From Halobacteriovoraceae bacterium (lineage in GTDB: Bacteria; Bdellovibrionota; Bacteriovoracia; Bacteriovoracales; Bacteriovoracaceae): a stretch of DNA of 64,000 nucleotides. The translations under genes and the position numbers were made by a program. The number at the start of each line of letters is the position of its first letter. The stretch's first letter is position 1. The notes below the pieces were generated by a model, which had not been told where the DNA came from, made no database searches, and saw only the letters and a list, made by a program, of their open reading frames with translations. This document shows, piece after piece, positions 17,267-25,884 of the stretch. Location: the NCBI GenBank assembly GCA_002707495.1, contig PAMZ01000004.1, forward strand, positions 34,079-98,078, written 5' to 3'.

Positions 17267-17401
17267 ATGGACGAATCAAATCAAAAAAATGAAATGAACG
17301 AAGAATTACAGGCACTTGAGGACTTTAATGAAAAGAACGTTGAGCCTATGAACCACACACGAGATAGCCTATCCGATGATTACACACTGTCCTATCTTTA
17401 G
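17267..17401 (+). CDS. Small acidic protein, 44 residues
   Basis: The ORF begins at ATG 17267, six bases after a strong GGAGG, and ends at TAG 17399-17401. It is hydrophilic and acidic with no Cys (start MDESNQKNEMNEELQALEDF, end LSDDYTLSYL). I recognise no family. It sits between the GNAT-nitrilase gene and a LysR gene, and its stop overlaps the ribosome site of a 23-codon ORF. The SDDY stretch near its end also occurs at the C-terminus of the secreted acidic protein encoded at 18472-18663. A role as a peptide substrate for the nearby ATP-grasp ligases is possible but unproven. Confidence 0.55.
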   Translation: MDESNQKNEMNEELQALEDFNEKNVEPMNHTRDSLSDDYTLSYL

Positions 17402-17411
17402 GAGGTGCGTA

Positions 17412-17483
17412 ATGCAAATTCGATTTTTACTAACTTTCTTCATTTTAGTAGTATTACTTAATGGAGCGCAAACACAATTTTAA
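17412..17483 (+). CDS. 23-residue hydrophobic leader-type ORF
   Basis: An AGGAGG at about 17399-17404 lies 7-8 bases before ATG 17412. The product (MQIRFLLTFFILVVLLNGAQ and three more residues) is a single hydrophobic helix, like a bare signal peptide. The ORF overlaps the first 23 bases of the LysR gene in another frame, and that gene has no ribosome site of its own. The likely role is translational coupling of the regulator, or a small membrane peptide. It could also be the decayed start of a former secreted protein. Confidence 0.45.
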   Translation: MQIRFLLTFFILVVLLNGAQTQF

Positions 17484-18423
17484 TTGGAACCATCTTTTTT
17501 ATTTTTACCAAGTAGCTGAGCTAGGCTCTCTTAAAAAGGGGGCCAGTCTACTGGGACTTGCACCTTCGACTGTAAGCGAGCAGCTGAAAAAGCTTGAGTC
17601 TAAGCTTGGTAGTAAGCTGATTCAGAAAAGTGGATCAGGTATTAAGTTAACTTCCGAAGGTCAAAAATTGCTCAGTCGTTGTCGGTCTATTTTCGAAGAA
17701 GGAAACAAATTACTCGAAGAAATTTCTGAAGATGTGATAGGTGGTTACCCCGTCAAAATTGGAATTGATGAAACAATTTCTTATGATGTTTCCAATGAGT
17801 TTGCCTCGCAATACTGGGACTATTATACAACATTTGGGTCAGTTTATACTTACCGACAACAGAATCACGAAACATTGATTCAATCTCTCAATCAGGGTTT
17901 GATAGACTGGGGGATTTCTATTCAAAAGCCGATAAAGAAGTCTTTGGAGTATGCTGAAATTGGATCTTTTGAAGTTGTATTCTGTTGCTCAGAGGAATTG
18001 TTTAATCGGTTTATTGATCCTATTGATTTGTTAAATAATATCCCGTTTGGAGAGTCGAATTGGGACAAAGTTCTAAATAAATCGGTTTATAAATATCTTA
18101 AACAACACGGTGTTATCCCTCAGGAAAGAATCCTTAGTGACCACTCAGGGTTTTTGCAGAAGCTATGTAGGCGAGGACGATGTGTCACTTATATGGCAAA
18201 AAATCCAATGCAAAAGTATCCGGGGCTTAGAACTTTCTCTCTAGATAACCCTTTGCGAGTTACACTTTACGCCATATGGAAGAAATCTGACTCTGGTCTA
18301 GTGGCCATTACTAGATTGAAAGATTTAATCAATTCAACCTTCTCGACACTTCCTCATCGCTATAAAGATGTTGACCTACAAATTGAAGTGTCTGAAGTAT
18401 CTGAAGATTTATTGAAAAAATAA
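17461..18423 (+). CDS. LysR-family transcriptional regulator (NhaR-like)
   Basis: A 320-residue protein with an N-terminal winged helix (residues about 6-65, FNWNHLFYFYQVAELGSLKKGASLLGL, then PSTVSEQLKKLESKLG) and a periplasmic-binding-protein-like effector domain. It resembles the NhaR subgroup rather than classical LysR regulators. ATG 17461 has no ribosome site; translation probably depends on the overlapping 23-codon ORF. It follows the GNAT-nitrilase gene and is a paralogue of the LysR gene at 18805. It probably regulates the surrounding ligase/hydrolase genes. Cys residues CRRGRCVTYM near residue 240 are unusual for the family. Confidence 0.85.
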   Translation: MERKHNFNWNHLFYFYQVAELGSLKKGASLLGLAPSTVSEQLKKLESKLGSKLIQKSGSGIKLTSEGQKLLSRCRSIFEEGNKLLEEISEDVIGGYPVKIGIDETISYDVSNEFASQYWDYYTTFGSVYTYRQQNHETLIQSLNQGLIDWGISIQKPIKKSLEYAEIGSFEVVFCCSEELFNRFIDPIDLLNNIPFGESNWDKVLNKSVYKYLKQHGVIPQERILSDHSGFLQKLCRRGRCVTYMAKNPMQKYPGLRTFSLDNPLRVTLYAIWKKSDSGLVAITRLKDLINSTFSTLPHRYKDVDLQIEVSEVSEDLLKK

Positions 18424-18463
18424 ATCCCCTAGGGGCAAAGCGAGCGTCTGGTCCCTAGGGGAT
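18424..18463. terminator. Stem-loop between convergent genes
   Basis: ATCCCCTAGGG and CCCTAGGGGAT form a perfect 11-bp stem with an 18-base loop directly after the LysR stop and 8 bp from the end of the convergent small secreted gene. It probably serves both strands. No T-run follows on either side, so termination efficiency is uncertain. Confidence 0.55.
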
Positions 18464-18471
18464 GGAGTTAA

Positions 18472-18663
18472 TTAGTAATCGTCCGAAGATTCTGTATCGC
18501 CGGACTCAACAAATTCTTCTGTGTCTACCATTGGCTCAGCTGATTCATCAATCAGAACTTCTTCGCTTTGCTCGGTATAATCCTCTTGTGCCATTGTAGG
18601 CTGGCTTCCGCTCAGAATGAGGAGTGTTACGAAAACTCCTAAAATCTTAATTGTTGTGGTCAT
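18472..18663 (-). CDS. Small secreted, highly acidic protein (63 residues)
   Basis: AAAGGAGG lies 6 bases before the ATG, an excellent ribosome site. The signal peptide (ILGVFVTLLILSGSQPTMAQ) leaves a mature part of about 37 residues made almost only of Glu, Asp, Ser, Thr and Val, with two Tyr, ending ESGDTESSDDY. No domain is recognised. Such composition suits a metal-binding or decoy polypeptide, or an acidic peptide substrate whose carboxylates could be joined to amines by ATP-grasp enzymes; both are speculation. It is a single gene inside the island between two LysR genes and shares the SDDY tail motif with the 44-residue ORF at 17267. Confidence 0.7.
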   Translation of the reverse strand: MTTTIKILGVFVTLLILSGSQPTMAQEDYTEQSEEVLIDESAEPMVDTEEFVESGDTESSDDY

Positions 18664-18804
18664 AATGACCTCCTTTTACAACAAAATTTCAAGATGCCTA
18701 TCCCAACATCTTATCTACAGCCTAATTATCGAGCTGTTTTTAAATTAGGTAAAATCGTTTTATTTCCATTTTTAGTTAGGTTATAATTAATCGAAAGGAA
18801 GAAG

Positions 18805-19677
18805 ATGGACAGACTTAATTTTAGCCATTTTTACTATTTTTATATTGTTGCCAAAGAGGGGTCAATAAAAACGGCAGCGGAAAAGCTCTTTGTCTCTCAA
18901 CCTACAATAAGTGACCAAATTAAATTGCTTGAGGATTATTTTCAATGCTCTCTTTTTGAAAGGAAACACCGACAATTGGAATTGACCAAAGAAGGGTTTT
19001 TGGCCCTCGAATATGCTGATAAAGTTTTTCAGATGTCTAGAGAGTTAACATCGAGATTAAGAAATGATGTTAAATTACCAAAAACAAGTTTTGATGTAGG
19101 AATGAGTCCTTACATGGGACAATTCTTTCTTTACAGCCAAATTCTCCCATTATTTCATCAGAGGGATTACACCATAAATTTAAGGCATGATAATAGGCAT
19201 TTGCTATTGGCGGAGTTAGAGCAAGGCAACCTTGATATGATCTTTACAGATGAAAAAGAAACGCTTCCTAGTGGCTTTAAAGCCTATAAAATTGGTCAGA
19301 ATCGAACCTATGCTGTAGCTCATAAAAAATATAAAAAAGTTAAATCCAATTTTCCTGAAAAGCTTAGTGAGGTTCCTTATTTTGCTTATAATGATAATGA
19401 GCCAAAACTAAAGTATGAAATTGATCTATTCTTTCGACAAAATAATATTAGTCCAAGAATTATAGGTGAAGGGGATGATATAGATCTCTTTCAGGTTGTC
19501 ACTGAAAATGGCTTAGGCTTTACTGTCGTATCTGAGGCTGCAAAAACTCGCTTTTGTCTTAATAAAGATGTGATAGTATTAGGTGAAATTGAAGAACTAC
19601 AAACGACCATGTGGGGAGTTTTAAAACAAAATGACCGAGGACTGGGTTATCAGTTCTTGAAAGGAAAATTGAGTTGA
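18805..19677 (+). CDS. LysR-family transcriptional regulator (NhaR-like)
   Basis: A 290-residue regulator with an N-terminal winged helix (LNFSHFYYFYIVAKEGSIKT, then SQPTISDQIKLLEDYF) and an effector-binding domain. It resembles the NhaR subgroup and is a paralogue of the regulator at 17461. AAGGAAGAAG precedes the ATG. The stop overlaps the TTG start of the ATP-grasp gene in TTGA, so this regulator is the first cistron of a three-gene operon with that ligase and an AstE-like deacylase and probably controls it. Confidence 0.88.
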   Translation: MDRLNFSHFYYFYIVAKEGSIKTAAEKLFVSQPTISDQIKLLEDYFQCSLFERKHRQLELTKEGFLALEYADKVFQMSRELTSRLRNDVKLPKTSFDVGMSPYMGQFFLYSQILPLFHQRDYTINLRHDNRHLLLAELEQGNLDMIFTDEKETLPSGFKAYKIGQNRTYAVAHKKYKKVKSNFPEKLSEVPYFAYNDNEPKLKYEIDLFFRQNNISPRIIGEGDDIDLFQVVTENGLGFTVVSEAAKTRFCLNKDVIVLGEIEELQTTMWGVLKQNDRGLGYQFLKGKLS

Positions 19678-21104
19678 AAAAGACTGAGGTCTTGGAACCC
19701 CAAAACTTTGAACAAGATAATCACTTTTATCCAAAAGCATTAAACTCACAGTTGCACCCCATTGTGAGTCACTTTTTCAACCTCGATAAGAAACGAATTA
19801 TTAAAAGGTATCTTCATCTTAACCCCCAGGTGGATGAAAAAACTCTAAAAGAGGTCCTCTCTTATCAGCCCAAACATTTTTTCTGGGGAGGATCAGATTT
19901 ATTTTATGTGACGACTGAAGGTGGTAATAGAAGAATGGTTGTTCTAGAAACTAATTCTTGCCCTTCTGGTCAAAAGTCGATGCCCCCTAGATCCGATTAT
20001 GATGAACACCGTGGTTATAAATTTTTACTTGAAAATGCTTTTCTACCAGCTTTAAAAAAGAAAAAGAAACTTCCTAAAGGCTCGCTTGCTGTTATCTATG
20101 ATAAAAACTATATGGAAACTTCTGGTTATGCTCAGACACTTTCAGATTTGACTGGGGAAAATGTTTATTTAGTTCCTCATTTTAATAATGGTCAAAGCAA
20201 TGTTCATTTTGAAGATGGCGTCATGTATATCAAAGACGATAAAGATGAAGTAGTTCCTATTAGAGCTGCTATTAGATATGTAACGCAAAAGCCTTGGAAT
20301 AGAATTCCTGTCGTAACTAAAACTTTTATTTGTAACTCAGCCCTGGTTTGCCTCTCTGGTGGAAGAAATAAGCTTTTAGCCAACAAAGCTTATGAGCTTT
20401 ATAATTCAAAGATAGGTGAGTCCGGCCTTAAGATCATTGTTCCGGAAACAATAAAGGATGTGAGTAAGCCTGAAATCCCCTTATGGGTTAATCGCTTCGG
20501 TGGCAAAGCAGTCATTAAAAATCCCTACTCCAATGCGGGACAGGGAGTATGGACTATTACTAATGAAGAAGAGTTAGAAAATTTTCTCGCTGAAGAACAA
20601 AATTATGATCAATTTATCGTTCAAAGTTTAATTGGGCATTATGAATGGAGTTCAACAACTCAGCACGGTAAGTTTTTTCATGTAGGTACTGTCCCAAATC
20701 TTAAAGGAAAGATTTTCATTTCAGACCTTAGAGTGATGGTATGTGCTAGTAAAGATGGTTATAGACCGTGTGCTCTCTATGCCAGGCGTGCCAAACTACC
20801 TTTGGAAAAAGAAATTAAAGGTTCTAGTTGGGAGGTCTTAGGAACTAATTTATCGATTAAAAATGGAGAGAATAATTGGGACTCAGATACTTCTCGATTA
20901 ATGCTTATGGATAGGAAAGACTTTAACTCTTTAGGTATTGGAATTGACGATCTGGTTGAAGCATATATTCAAACGACCTTAACTATGATTGCCATCGATA
21001 AAATGGCATCTACTCTTATCAACTCTAAAGGGCAATTCAAAATGAAGTTATTTAGTTCTCTAGACAATGATAAAAAATTATTAAGTGAGATAATGATCAA
21101 ATGA
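19674..21104 (+). CDS. ATP-grasp-like ligase (RimK-related), 476 residues
   Basis: TTG 19674 follows AAAGGA and overlaps the regulator stop by 4 bp. The C-terminal half carries ATP-grasp-like features: FGGKAVIKNPYSNAGQGVW as the nucleotide loop, QFIVQSLIG, and KIFISDLRVMVCASKDGYRP. The N-terminal half (KHFFWGGSDLFYVTTEGG, VVLETNSCPSGQKSMPP) is not recognised and could be a substrate domain or part of a rearranged ATP-grasp fold. RimK-type enzymes add amino acids to carboxylates of proteins or small molecules. The next gene, an AstE/aspartoacylase-like deacylase, overlaps by ATGA, which suggests paired ligation and hydrolysis. No exact family name can be given with confidence. Confidence 0.65.
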   Translation: MKKTEVLEPQNFEQDNHFYPKALNSQLHPIVSHFFNLDKKRIIKRYLHLNPQVDEKTLKEVLSYQPKHFFWGGSDLFYVTTEGGNRRMVVLETNSCPSGQKSMPPRSDYDEHRGYKFLLENAFLPALKKKKKLPKGSLAVIYDKNYMETSGYAQTLSDLTGENVYLVPHFNNGQSNVHFEDGVMYIKDDKDEVVPIRAAIRYVTQKPWNRIPVVTKTFICNSALVCLSGGRNKLLANKAYELYNSKIGESGLKIIVPETIKDVSKPEIPLWVNRFGGKAVIKNPYSNAGQGVWTITNEEELENFLAEEQNYDQFIVQSLIGHYEWSSTTQHGKFFHVGTVPNLKGKIFISDLRVMVCASKDGYRPCALYARRAKLPLEKEIKGSSWEVLGTNLSIKNGENNWDSDTSRLMLMDRKDFNSLGIGIDDLVEAYIQTTLTMIAIDKMASTLINSKGQFKMKLFSSLDNDKKLLSEIMIK

Positions 21105-22117
21105 AAAAAGCGATTACCATTAAGGCTAAGGAAGACTTAAATCTTGAAGAGTTGACTGAAGGGAAGGTTCATCGCTTTCATGTTCATCTGACTGACAACT
21201 CCCTAGGGGTTCCTTGGAGAGTACCAGTTATTGTAGTCAAAGGAAAAAAAGCGGGACCAGTCCTGGGGATAAACGCTGCACTTCATGGTGATGAACTCAA
21301 TGGTATATCGATTATATTTAAGTTATTGGAAGAAATTAACCCCAAAAAATTAGCTGGGACATTAGTCATGATTCCCATAAGTAATGTTCCTGGATACCTG
21401 GCTAATAGACGATATTTTTCTGACAATGTAGATTTGAATCGCATTATGCCAGGAAAAGCCGAAGGTAAGACTAGTGATCTTTATGCTCACCATCTTATTA
21501 ATAAAATTTTCAGCAAATTCAACTTTCTTCTCGATCTTCATACCGCAAGCCATGGGCGAGTAAATAGTCTTTATATCAGGGCCGACATTGATAGCGAAGA
21601 AACTCGAACTCTAGCTTACCTTCAAAACCCTCAGATTATAGTTCGAAAGTTTGATGAGGAAGGCACTCTTAGAGGTTGGGCAAATGAACATCATATTCCA
21701 GCGATTACGATAGAGATTGGTAACTCTGGTGCTTTTCAACATTCACTAATAGACGAAAGTTTAGAGGGAATACTCAATACGATGAGACATTACCAAATGA
21801 TCGAAGGAGAAGTTAAGGATATGGTCACAGACGCGGTCATTTGTGATAACTCATATTGGATTTATTCGAAACGAGGTGGAATAGTCGATGTGATGCCAAA
21901 TCTTGCAGACACCATAAAGAAGGGGCAACTTATTGCCATTGTGTATGACGTTTTTGGTCAAGTAAAAGAAAAGATTATTTCTGATCGAAACGGTGTGGTA
22001 ATTGGCAAAAATATTAATCCAAGTTGTGATGCCGGCTCTCGAATTTTGCACTTAGGATTTAATTTAGTAGATCCGGACCCTGAAGAGATTCCCGGACATC
22101 ATGACTTTCATGAATAG
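21101..22117 (+). CDS. Succinylglutamate desuccinylase/aspartoacylase-family zinc hydrolase
   Basis: A 338-residue protein with zinc-site motifs of the AstE/ASPA branch of the M14 fold: ALHGDELNG (His and Glu ligands), the substrate-binding segment NVDLNRIMPG, DLHTAS (third ligand) and AITIEIGNSG with the general-base Glu. The last roughly 90 residues form a biotinyl-lipoyl-like beta domain (KRGGIVDVMPNLADTIKKGQ), common in bacterial DUF-type AstE proteins. These enzymes hydrolyse N-acyl amino acids or related amides. It is the last gene of the LysR-ligase-deacylase operon, overlapping the ligase by 4 bp. Confidence 0.88.
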   Translation: MKKAITIKAKEDLNLEELTEGKVHRFHVHLTDNSLGVPWRVPVIVVKGKKAGPVLGINAALHGDELNGISIIFKLLEEINPKKLAGTLVMIPISNVPGYLANRRYFSDNVDLNRIMPGKAEGKTSDLYAHHLINKIFSKFNFLLDLHTASHGRVNSLYIRADIDSEETRTLAYLQNPQIIVRKFDEEGTLRGWANEHHIPAITIEIGNSGAFQHSLIDESLEGILNTMRHYQMIEGEVKDMVTDAVICDNSYWIYSKRGGIVDVMPNLADTIKKGQLIAIVYDVFGQVKEKIISDRNGVVIGKNINPSCDAGSRILHLGFNLVDPDPEEIPGHHDFHE

Positions 22118-22206
22118 TGCTCAAACTCTGGCATTATCTGCCTCTTAAGCATCTCTTAATCATAAATCTTTATTAAGCTTCCGATTTTCCATTAAGGAGA
22201 ATTCGT

Positions 22207-22596
22207 ATGCGTATTGTTGGACTGTTTTTTTTACTATTATGTTTTGAATCCAAAGCAAAGCTCATGGTTGTACCGATGGAGTCGAGTACTTTGAATATTG
22301 AGTTGGCTTCTGATTTTAACTGGAAAAATACTTGTAAAAATGCCAGCGATCGCTTTTGTTATCAAATTTGGAAAGATGATAATTACTTTGCTTTAAGCTC
22401 ACAAAAAGTTAACGAAAAAAATCCTCTGAAAAAGATTTGCGGCGTATCCATGAAAACGAATAGAAACGAAGTGAGTTATTGCGAATTTTCAGGTTCGTTA
22501 TTTTTTTATAAAGAGGATCAACTTTTTGTCGTAAGCTACTCTGGAAGGAAAAAGACTTCAAGAGCATTGAAAGAATTTGCAGGAGGAATAAAATGA
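22207..22596 (+). CDS. Small secreted protein, unknown function
   Basis: AAGGAG precedes the ATG. This 129-residue protein has a signal peptide (IVGLFFLLLCFESKAK) and a mature part with four Cys (NTCKN, DRFCYQ, KKICGV, SYCEF), probably forming two disulfides in the periplasm or outside the cell. The family is not recognised. Its stop overlaps the start of the 925-residue secreted protein in ATGA, so the two are translationally coupled and probably work together. Confidence 0.65.
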   Translation: MRIVGLFFLLLCFESKAKLMVVPMESSTLNIELASDFNWKNTCKNASDRFCYQIWKDDNYFALSSQKVNEKNPLKKICGVSMKTNRNEVSYCEFSGSLFFYKEDQLFVVSYSGRKKTSRALKEFAGGIK

Positions 22597-25370
22597 AATT
22601 CATCTTATTCTTATTCACCTTTATTTATTCCTTTCAAGTCTTAGCTCAGGATCAAAGAAGCGTTTATGATACTAGGTTTGCGGTAGGCATGTCTATGGGA
22701 GAAACCATAACTCCCGAAGATGAGGACATTGTAGAAAATTATATACGATCTTTACTGGCGCCTGGGGCAGTGGATGAAGTGGCAAGACAAAGAGTTGTAT
22801 CTGAAAATCTTTTGTCTCGCTATCCCATGAGTGCTTATAAGGCGATAAATACCTATATAGGTGATCAGGGAAATATTTTTGGAGAGTATGAAAATGATGC
22901 TCAAATGGAGCAATATTTTCAAGAAATGCAAAGGGCAAATGAACTGATCATGGTTGATCTTGTAGGATCTGATAATATAAGTATGAGAGATCTCAATCGG
23001 GCACTAGATCGCTATAGGTTTGGAAGAAGTAACAATGGAATCGATGATGAGAGAAGAGCGATACAGTCCGCAAGTAATCGTGGATTTATTGCGAGCTCCA
23101 TTTTTAATCGAGCCTATTTTGGTCAAAGTGCAGATTCAGGGGAGTTTAACCATGAAGCAGGACTTAGAGCGACAGCTTTAGTCATAGGTGAAGGTTTTTT
23201 TGATCAATTAGATGCGCTATTTGAAAGTGGAGGTGGAAATCTTATGATTGAAGCTTCACAGCTTCAAGGTTTGCCAGAAGCAGTCGCCAGAGATGCTTTT
23301 GTTTCGTATTTAGTTAGTGAAAAAGATATGAGTCCAGATGCTGCGAGAAGCTTTGTAGGAGGCAATATTTCATGGCCTTCAGAGCGAGAGCTTTTAAGAA
23401 ATTTTGTTGAAAGTCAGGGAATGATTCCTATTGAAGTTGCTCAATCAGTTCTCGATTCTACTGAAAATTGGAATTATCTAAGAGATCTTCTAAGAGAAGC
23501 AGGGGAGTCTGAACGGTATGAATTAATCAGAAGTCAGGCTCGAAATGTCTGTCCATTCCAGCCACCAACAATCGGTAATCAATCTATATTTAGTGAGATT
23601 GCAGAACTTGGTAATTCATCTAGGCAAGTTCAAGACGCCTCAGGAAGTCAAAGTTCTGAGTGTGACGAAAACTTTCAACGATTTACAAATATCGCAAGAG
23701 AAGTCCAAAGCTTACATCAAGTTGTAACGAGAAGGCGTAGTGGTTTTGGAAATCCATACGGTCCTGGAGGAGGAATGGATCCTGGCTTTGGCGGAAGTAC
23801 CAATCCTGGAGATGGTAGTGACGAATTTCCTGGGGGAGAAGGAGATAAGTACTTTGATGAAATTAGGCAAATTCAATCAGCAAATGAATATGAAGGACTA
23901 GCAGGAGAAGTAGAACAAGCAATTGGTGGTGGAACACCAATAGTAAATCCAACATTTCCTGGAGGACCTAGTTTAGATCCTGGCACATTTGATCGCTATT
24001 ATACTAGACAAGCAGATCTAGCGACATCTTTACAAGAATTCATGTCATCAGGCTGTCAACTAAGAGAAGGTCATGGTAATTTTGTTTCCACAGTAACTCG
24101 ATTTGCGAGTTCACTTGCTGGTACAGCTGCTTCCCTATCTGGCTCACCTCAAGTTACTCTTCTTGCACAAGCTATGGCCGCAGGATCGAGACTCATTACT
24201 GCTATTATGGATCTTTTTAGAGGACCGACAGAGGCAGAGATTATTCAAGAGTGGGGACAGGATAATCAATTTACGAGTCAATATGAACAAACCATGTGTA
24301 ATCTTAGGACTTTACTCTATAATGTGGATGAATCTCTAGCTAATGGGAGTCCGACAATTGCAAGAGCACTTGAGATCGAAAGACAAACTGCCATTCGACT
24401 TCAACAGGAAATTGCCCAATGTGAAAGCTCGCTCTCTGAGGGATTTGATTTGGGACTAGTATCAGATATTGAAGATCTAAATTTAGATGACTTTATTGAT
24501 TGTGGAGAGTTTGTTAATCCTATTTTACAGGGGGCAATGCCTCAAGGTTCAAGTGGGTTTTATACTTATTTAAATGATAATTGTGGTGATCAAACGAATA
24601 GAGAATCTTTTTGCGCTGACTATGATAGATTAGTCAGTTTTATCCAATCCTTTGGTGATGAATTCAACAATGGAGATAGACTTTGTACAAATGAAGATCA
24701 TAGAGAGAATATCAATCAATTAGTCGGGCGACTTAAATCGAACATGCTTTCAAATATTAGAACTCAGACTGATGCGACGACGACTCCTAGTCAAGCACTA
24801 GTAAATATGAGATCACAACTTGAAAATACGAATAGAAGAATAGAGCAATTGGAAGGGGCTATCGATGACTCAGCATCTTTTAATACCGCTCTTGATTCGA
24901 GCCTTATCACAAATTTCAGCCCATTATTTTTAGATGAATCGGCAGAGGGGAATACAGGACCGTTGAGAAGATATTTTGAAAATATTGACTCTCAATTGGA
25001 GCGCGAAAGAAATGAAGTAAGACAAGCCTATGATACCATGAGAAATTCAAATCGATCAGGTTCTTCATGTGACGCAGCTATCTCTGTTGTGGCGGGAGTA
25101 AGAAATATGGCAGCAAGGCGCAATAGAGCAAGGGGTTTTTGTCAGTCATTTGATGCCAATCGAATGGTACCTTTTAGGTCAGATGATGGTTTGGGAGTCT
25201 ACGCTGGAGATAGATTGTCTATGCAGCGGATTACAGGATATGATAATGATTCCAATCCTTCAGATTTTTATCGACGTTGCGAACAATTTGAAGCCAATAA
25301 TCCTGGTCCAACCACTTCCTCGGAAATGCAGATGTTTTACGAGGCTGCTGAGTTGAGACAAGATTGCTAA
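22593..25370 (+). CDS. Large secreted protein, 925 residues, unknown function
   Basis: AGGAGG lies upstream of the ATG, which overlaps the previous stop. A signal peptide (FILFLFTFIYSFQVLAQ) is followed by an Arg/Glu/Asn-rich helical region to about residue 380. A Gly/Pro-rich linker follows (YGPGGGMDPGFGGSTNP, and GGPSLDPG later). One hydrophobic stretch near residue 505-545 (SLAGTAASLSGSPQVTLLAQ) may be a membrane or amphipathic helix, and a C-terminal part carries many scattered Cys. I recognise no domain. The style resembles the giant secreted protein at 40379. A role in predation or envelope interaction is only a guess. Confidence 0.7.
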   Translation: MKFILFLFTFIYSFQVLAQDQRSVYDTRFAVGMSMGETITPEDEDIVENYIRSLLAPGAVDEVARQRVVSENLLSRYPMSAYKAINTYIGDQGNIFGEYENDAQMEQYFQEMQRANELIMVDLVGSDNISMRDLNRALDRYRFGRSNNGIDDERRAIQSASNRGFIASSIFNRAYFGQSADSGEFNHEAGLRATALVIGEGFFDQLDALFESGGGNLMIEASQLQGLPEAVARDAFVSYLVSEKDMSPDAARSFVGGNISWPSERELLRNFVESQGMIPIEVAQSVLDSTENWNYLRDLLREAGESERYELIRSQARNVCPFQPPTIGNQSIFSEIAELGNSSRQVQDASGSQSSECDENFQRFTNIAREVQSLHQVVTRRRSGFGNPYGPGGGMDPGFGGSTNPGDGSDEFPGGEGDKYFDEIRQIQSANEYEGLAGEVEQAIGGGTPIVNPTFPGGPSLDPGTFDRYYTRQADLATSLQEFMSSGCQLREGHGNFVSTVTRFASSLAGTAASLSGSPQVTLLAQAMAAGSRLITAIMDLFRGPTEAEIIQEWGQDNQFTSQYEQTMCNLRTLLYNVDESLANGSPTIARALEIERQTAIRLQQEIAQCESSLSEGFDLGLVSDIEDLNLDDFIDCGEFVNPILQGAMPQGSSGFYTYLNDNCGDQTNRESFCADYDRLVSFIQSFGDEFNNGDRLCTNEDHRENINQLVGRLKSNMLSNIRTQTDATTTPSQALVNMRSQLENTNRRIEQLEGAIDDSASFNTALDSSLITNFSPLFLDESAEGNTGPLRRYFENIDSQLERERNEVRQAYDTMRNSNRSGSSCDAAISVVAGVRNMAARRNRARGFCQSFDANRMVPFRSDDGLGVYAGDRLSMQRITGYDNDSNPSDFYRRCEQFEANNPGPTTSSEMQMFYEAAELRQDC

Positions 25371-25413
25371 TTCCGTCCAACTTGGGTACCTTTGTTTAAA
25401 GTGAGGATTTCAA

Positions 25414-25872
25414 ATGCTTAAATTAATTTTGATGTTTTGTCTCATCTTGACGACTAAGACTTTTGCCAAAAATAACGTGAAAGAAAAGTCTTTCTATGGA
25501 AAAGAGGTAAAGGCTTCTAGTGCCGTAGTACTTGATGAAGTTATTAAAAACTTTTCTCATTATGAAGATAAGAAAATAGTTATGGAAGCCCAGGTGGAAA
25601 AGGTCTGTGTTCATAAGGGGTGTTGGATGACTTTGCAAGGAAGTGATGAAACTTTGCGAGTGATGTTTGATGACTATAGTTATTTTGTTCCTCTTTCGCT
25701 TCAAGGTAAAAAAGTTTGGGTGGAAGGAAAGGTTAGTCGCAAAGAATTATCGGTGAAAGAAAAACGTCACTACTTAGAAGATGCTGGTGCCTCGAAGTCT
25801 GAAATCTCTGCCATAAAGAAACCTAGTTTCGAATATAGTATTGTCGCCCTTGGAGTCAAAGTTCTCAAATAG
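25414..25872 (+). CDS. DUF4920-like exported protein
   Basis: A 152-residue protein with a signal peptide (ILMFCLILTTKTFAK) and an OB-like beta domain. The signature VEKVCVHKGCWMTL, with two Cys four residues apart, matches the DUF4920 family, whose members are periplasmic or lipoprotein and of unknown role. The Cys pair could bind metal or form a disulfide. It is followed 12 bp later by the peptidase E homologue and may share its transcript. Confidence 0.7.
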   Translation: MLKLILMFCLILTTKTFAKNNVKEKSFYGKEVKASSAVVLDEVIKNFSHYEDKKIVMEAQVEKVCVHKGCWMTLQGSDETLRVMFDDYSYFVPLSLQGKKVWVEGKVSRKELSVKEKRHYLEDAGASKSEISAIKKPSFEYSIVALGVKVLK

Positions 25873-25884
25873 ATCGGAGGGGCA

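Noticed and set aside
23740..23990. Gly-rich DNA as a possible tandem repeat
   Set aside because: Glycine-rich segments vary in sequence and length; no repeating unit is visible, unlike 63854-64000.
23545..24339. Two short plus-strand frames inside the 925-residue gene
   Set aside because: They overlap the signal-peptide-bearing long frame, have no ribosome site and have low-complexity products.
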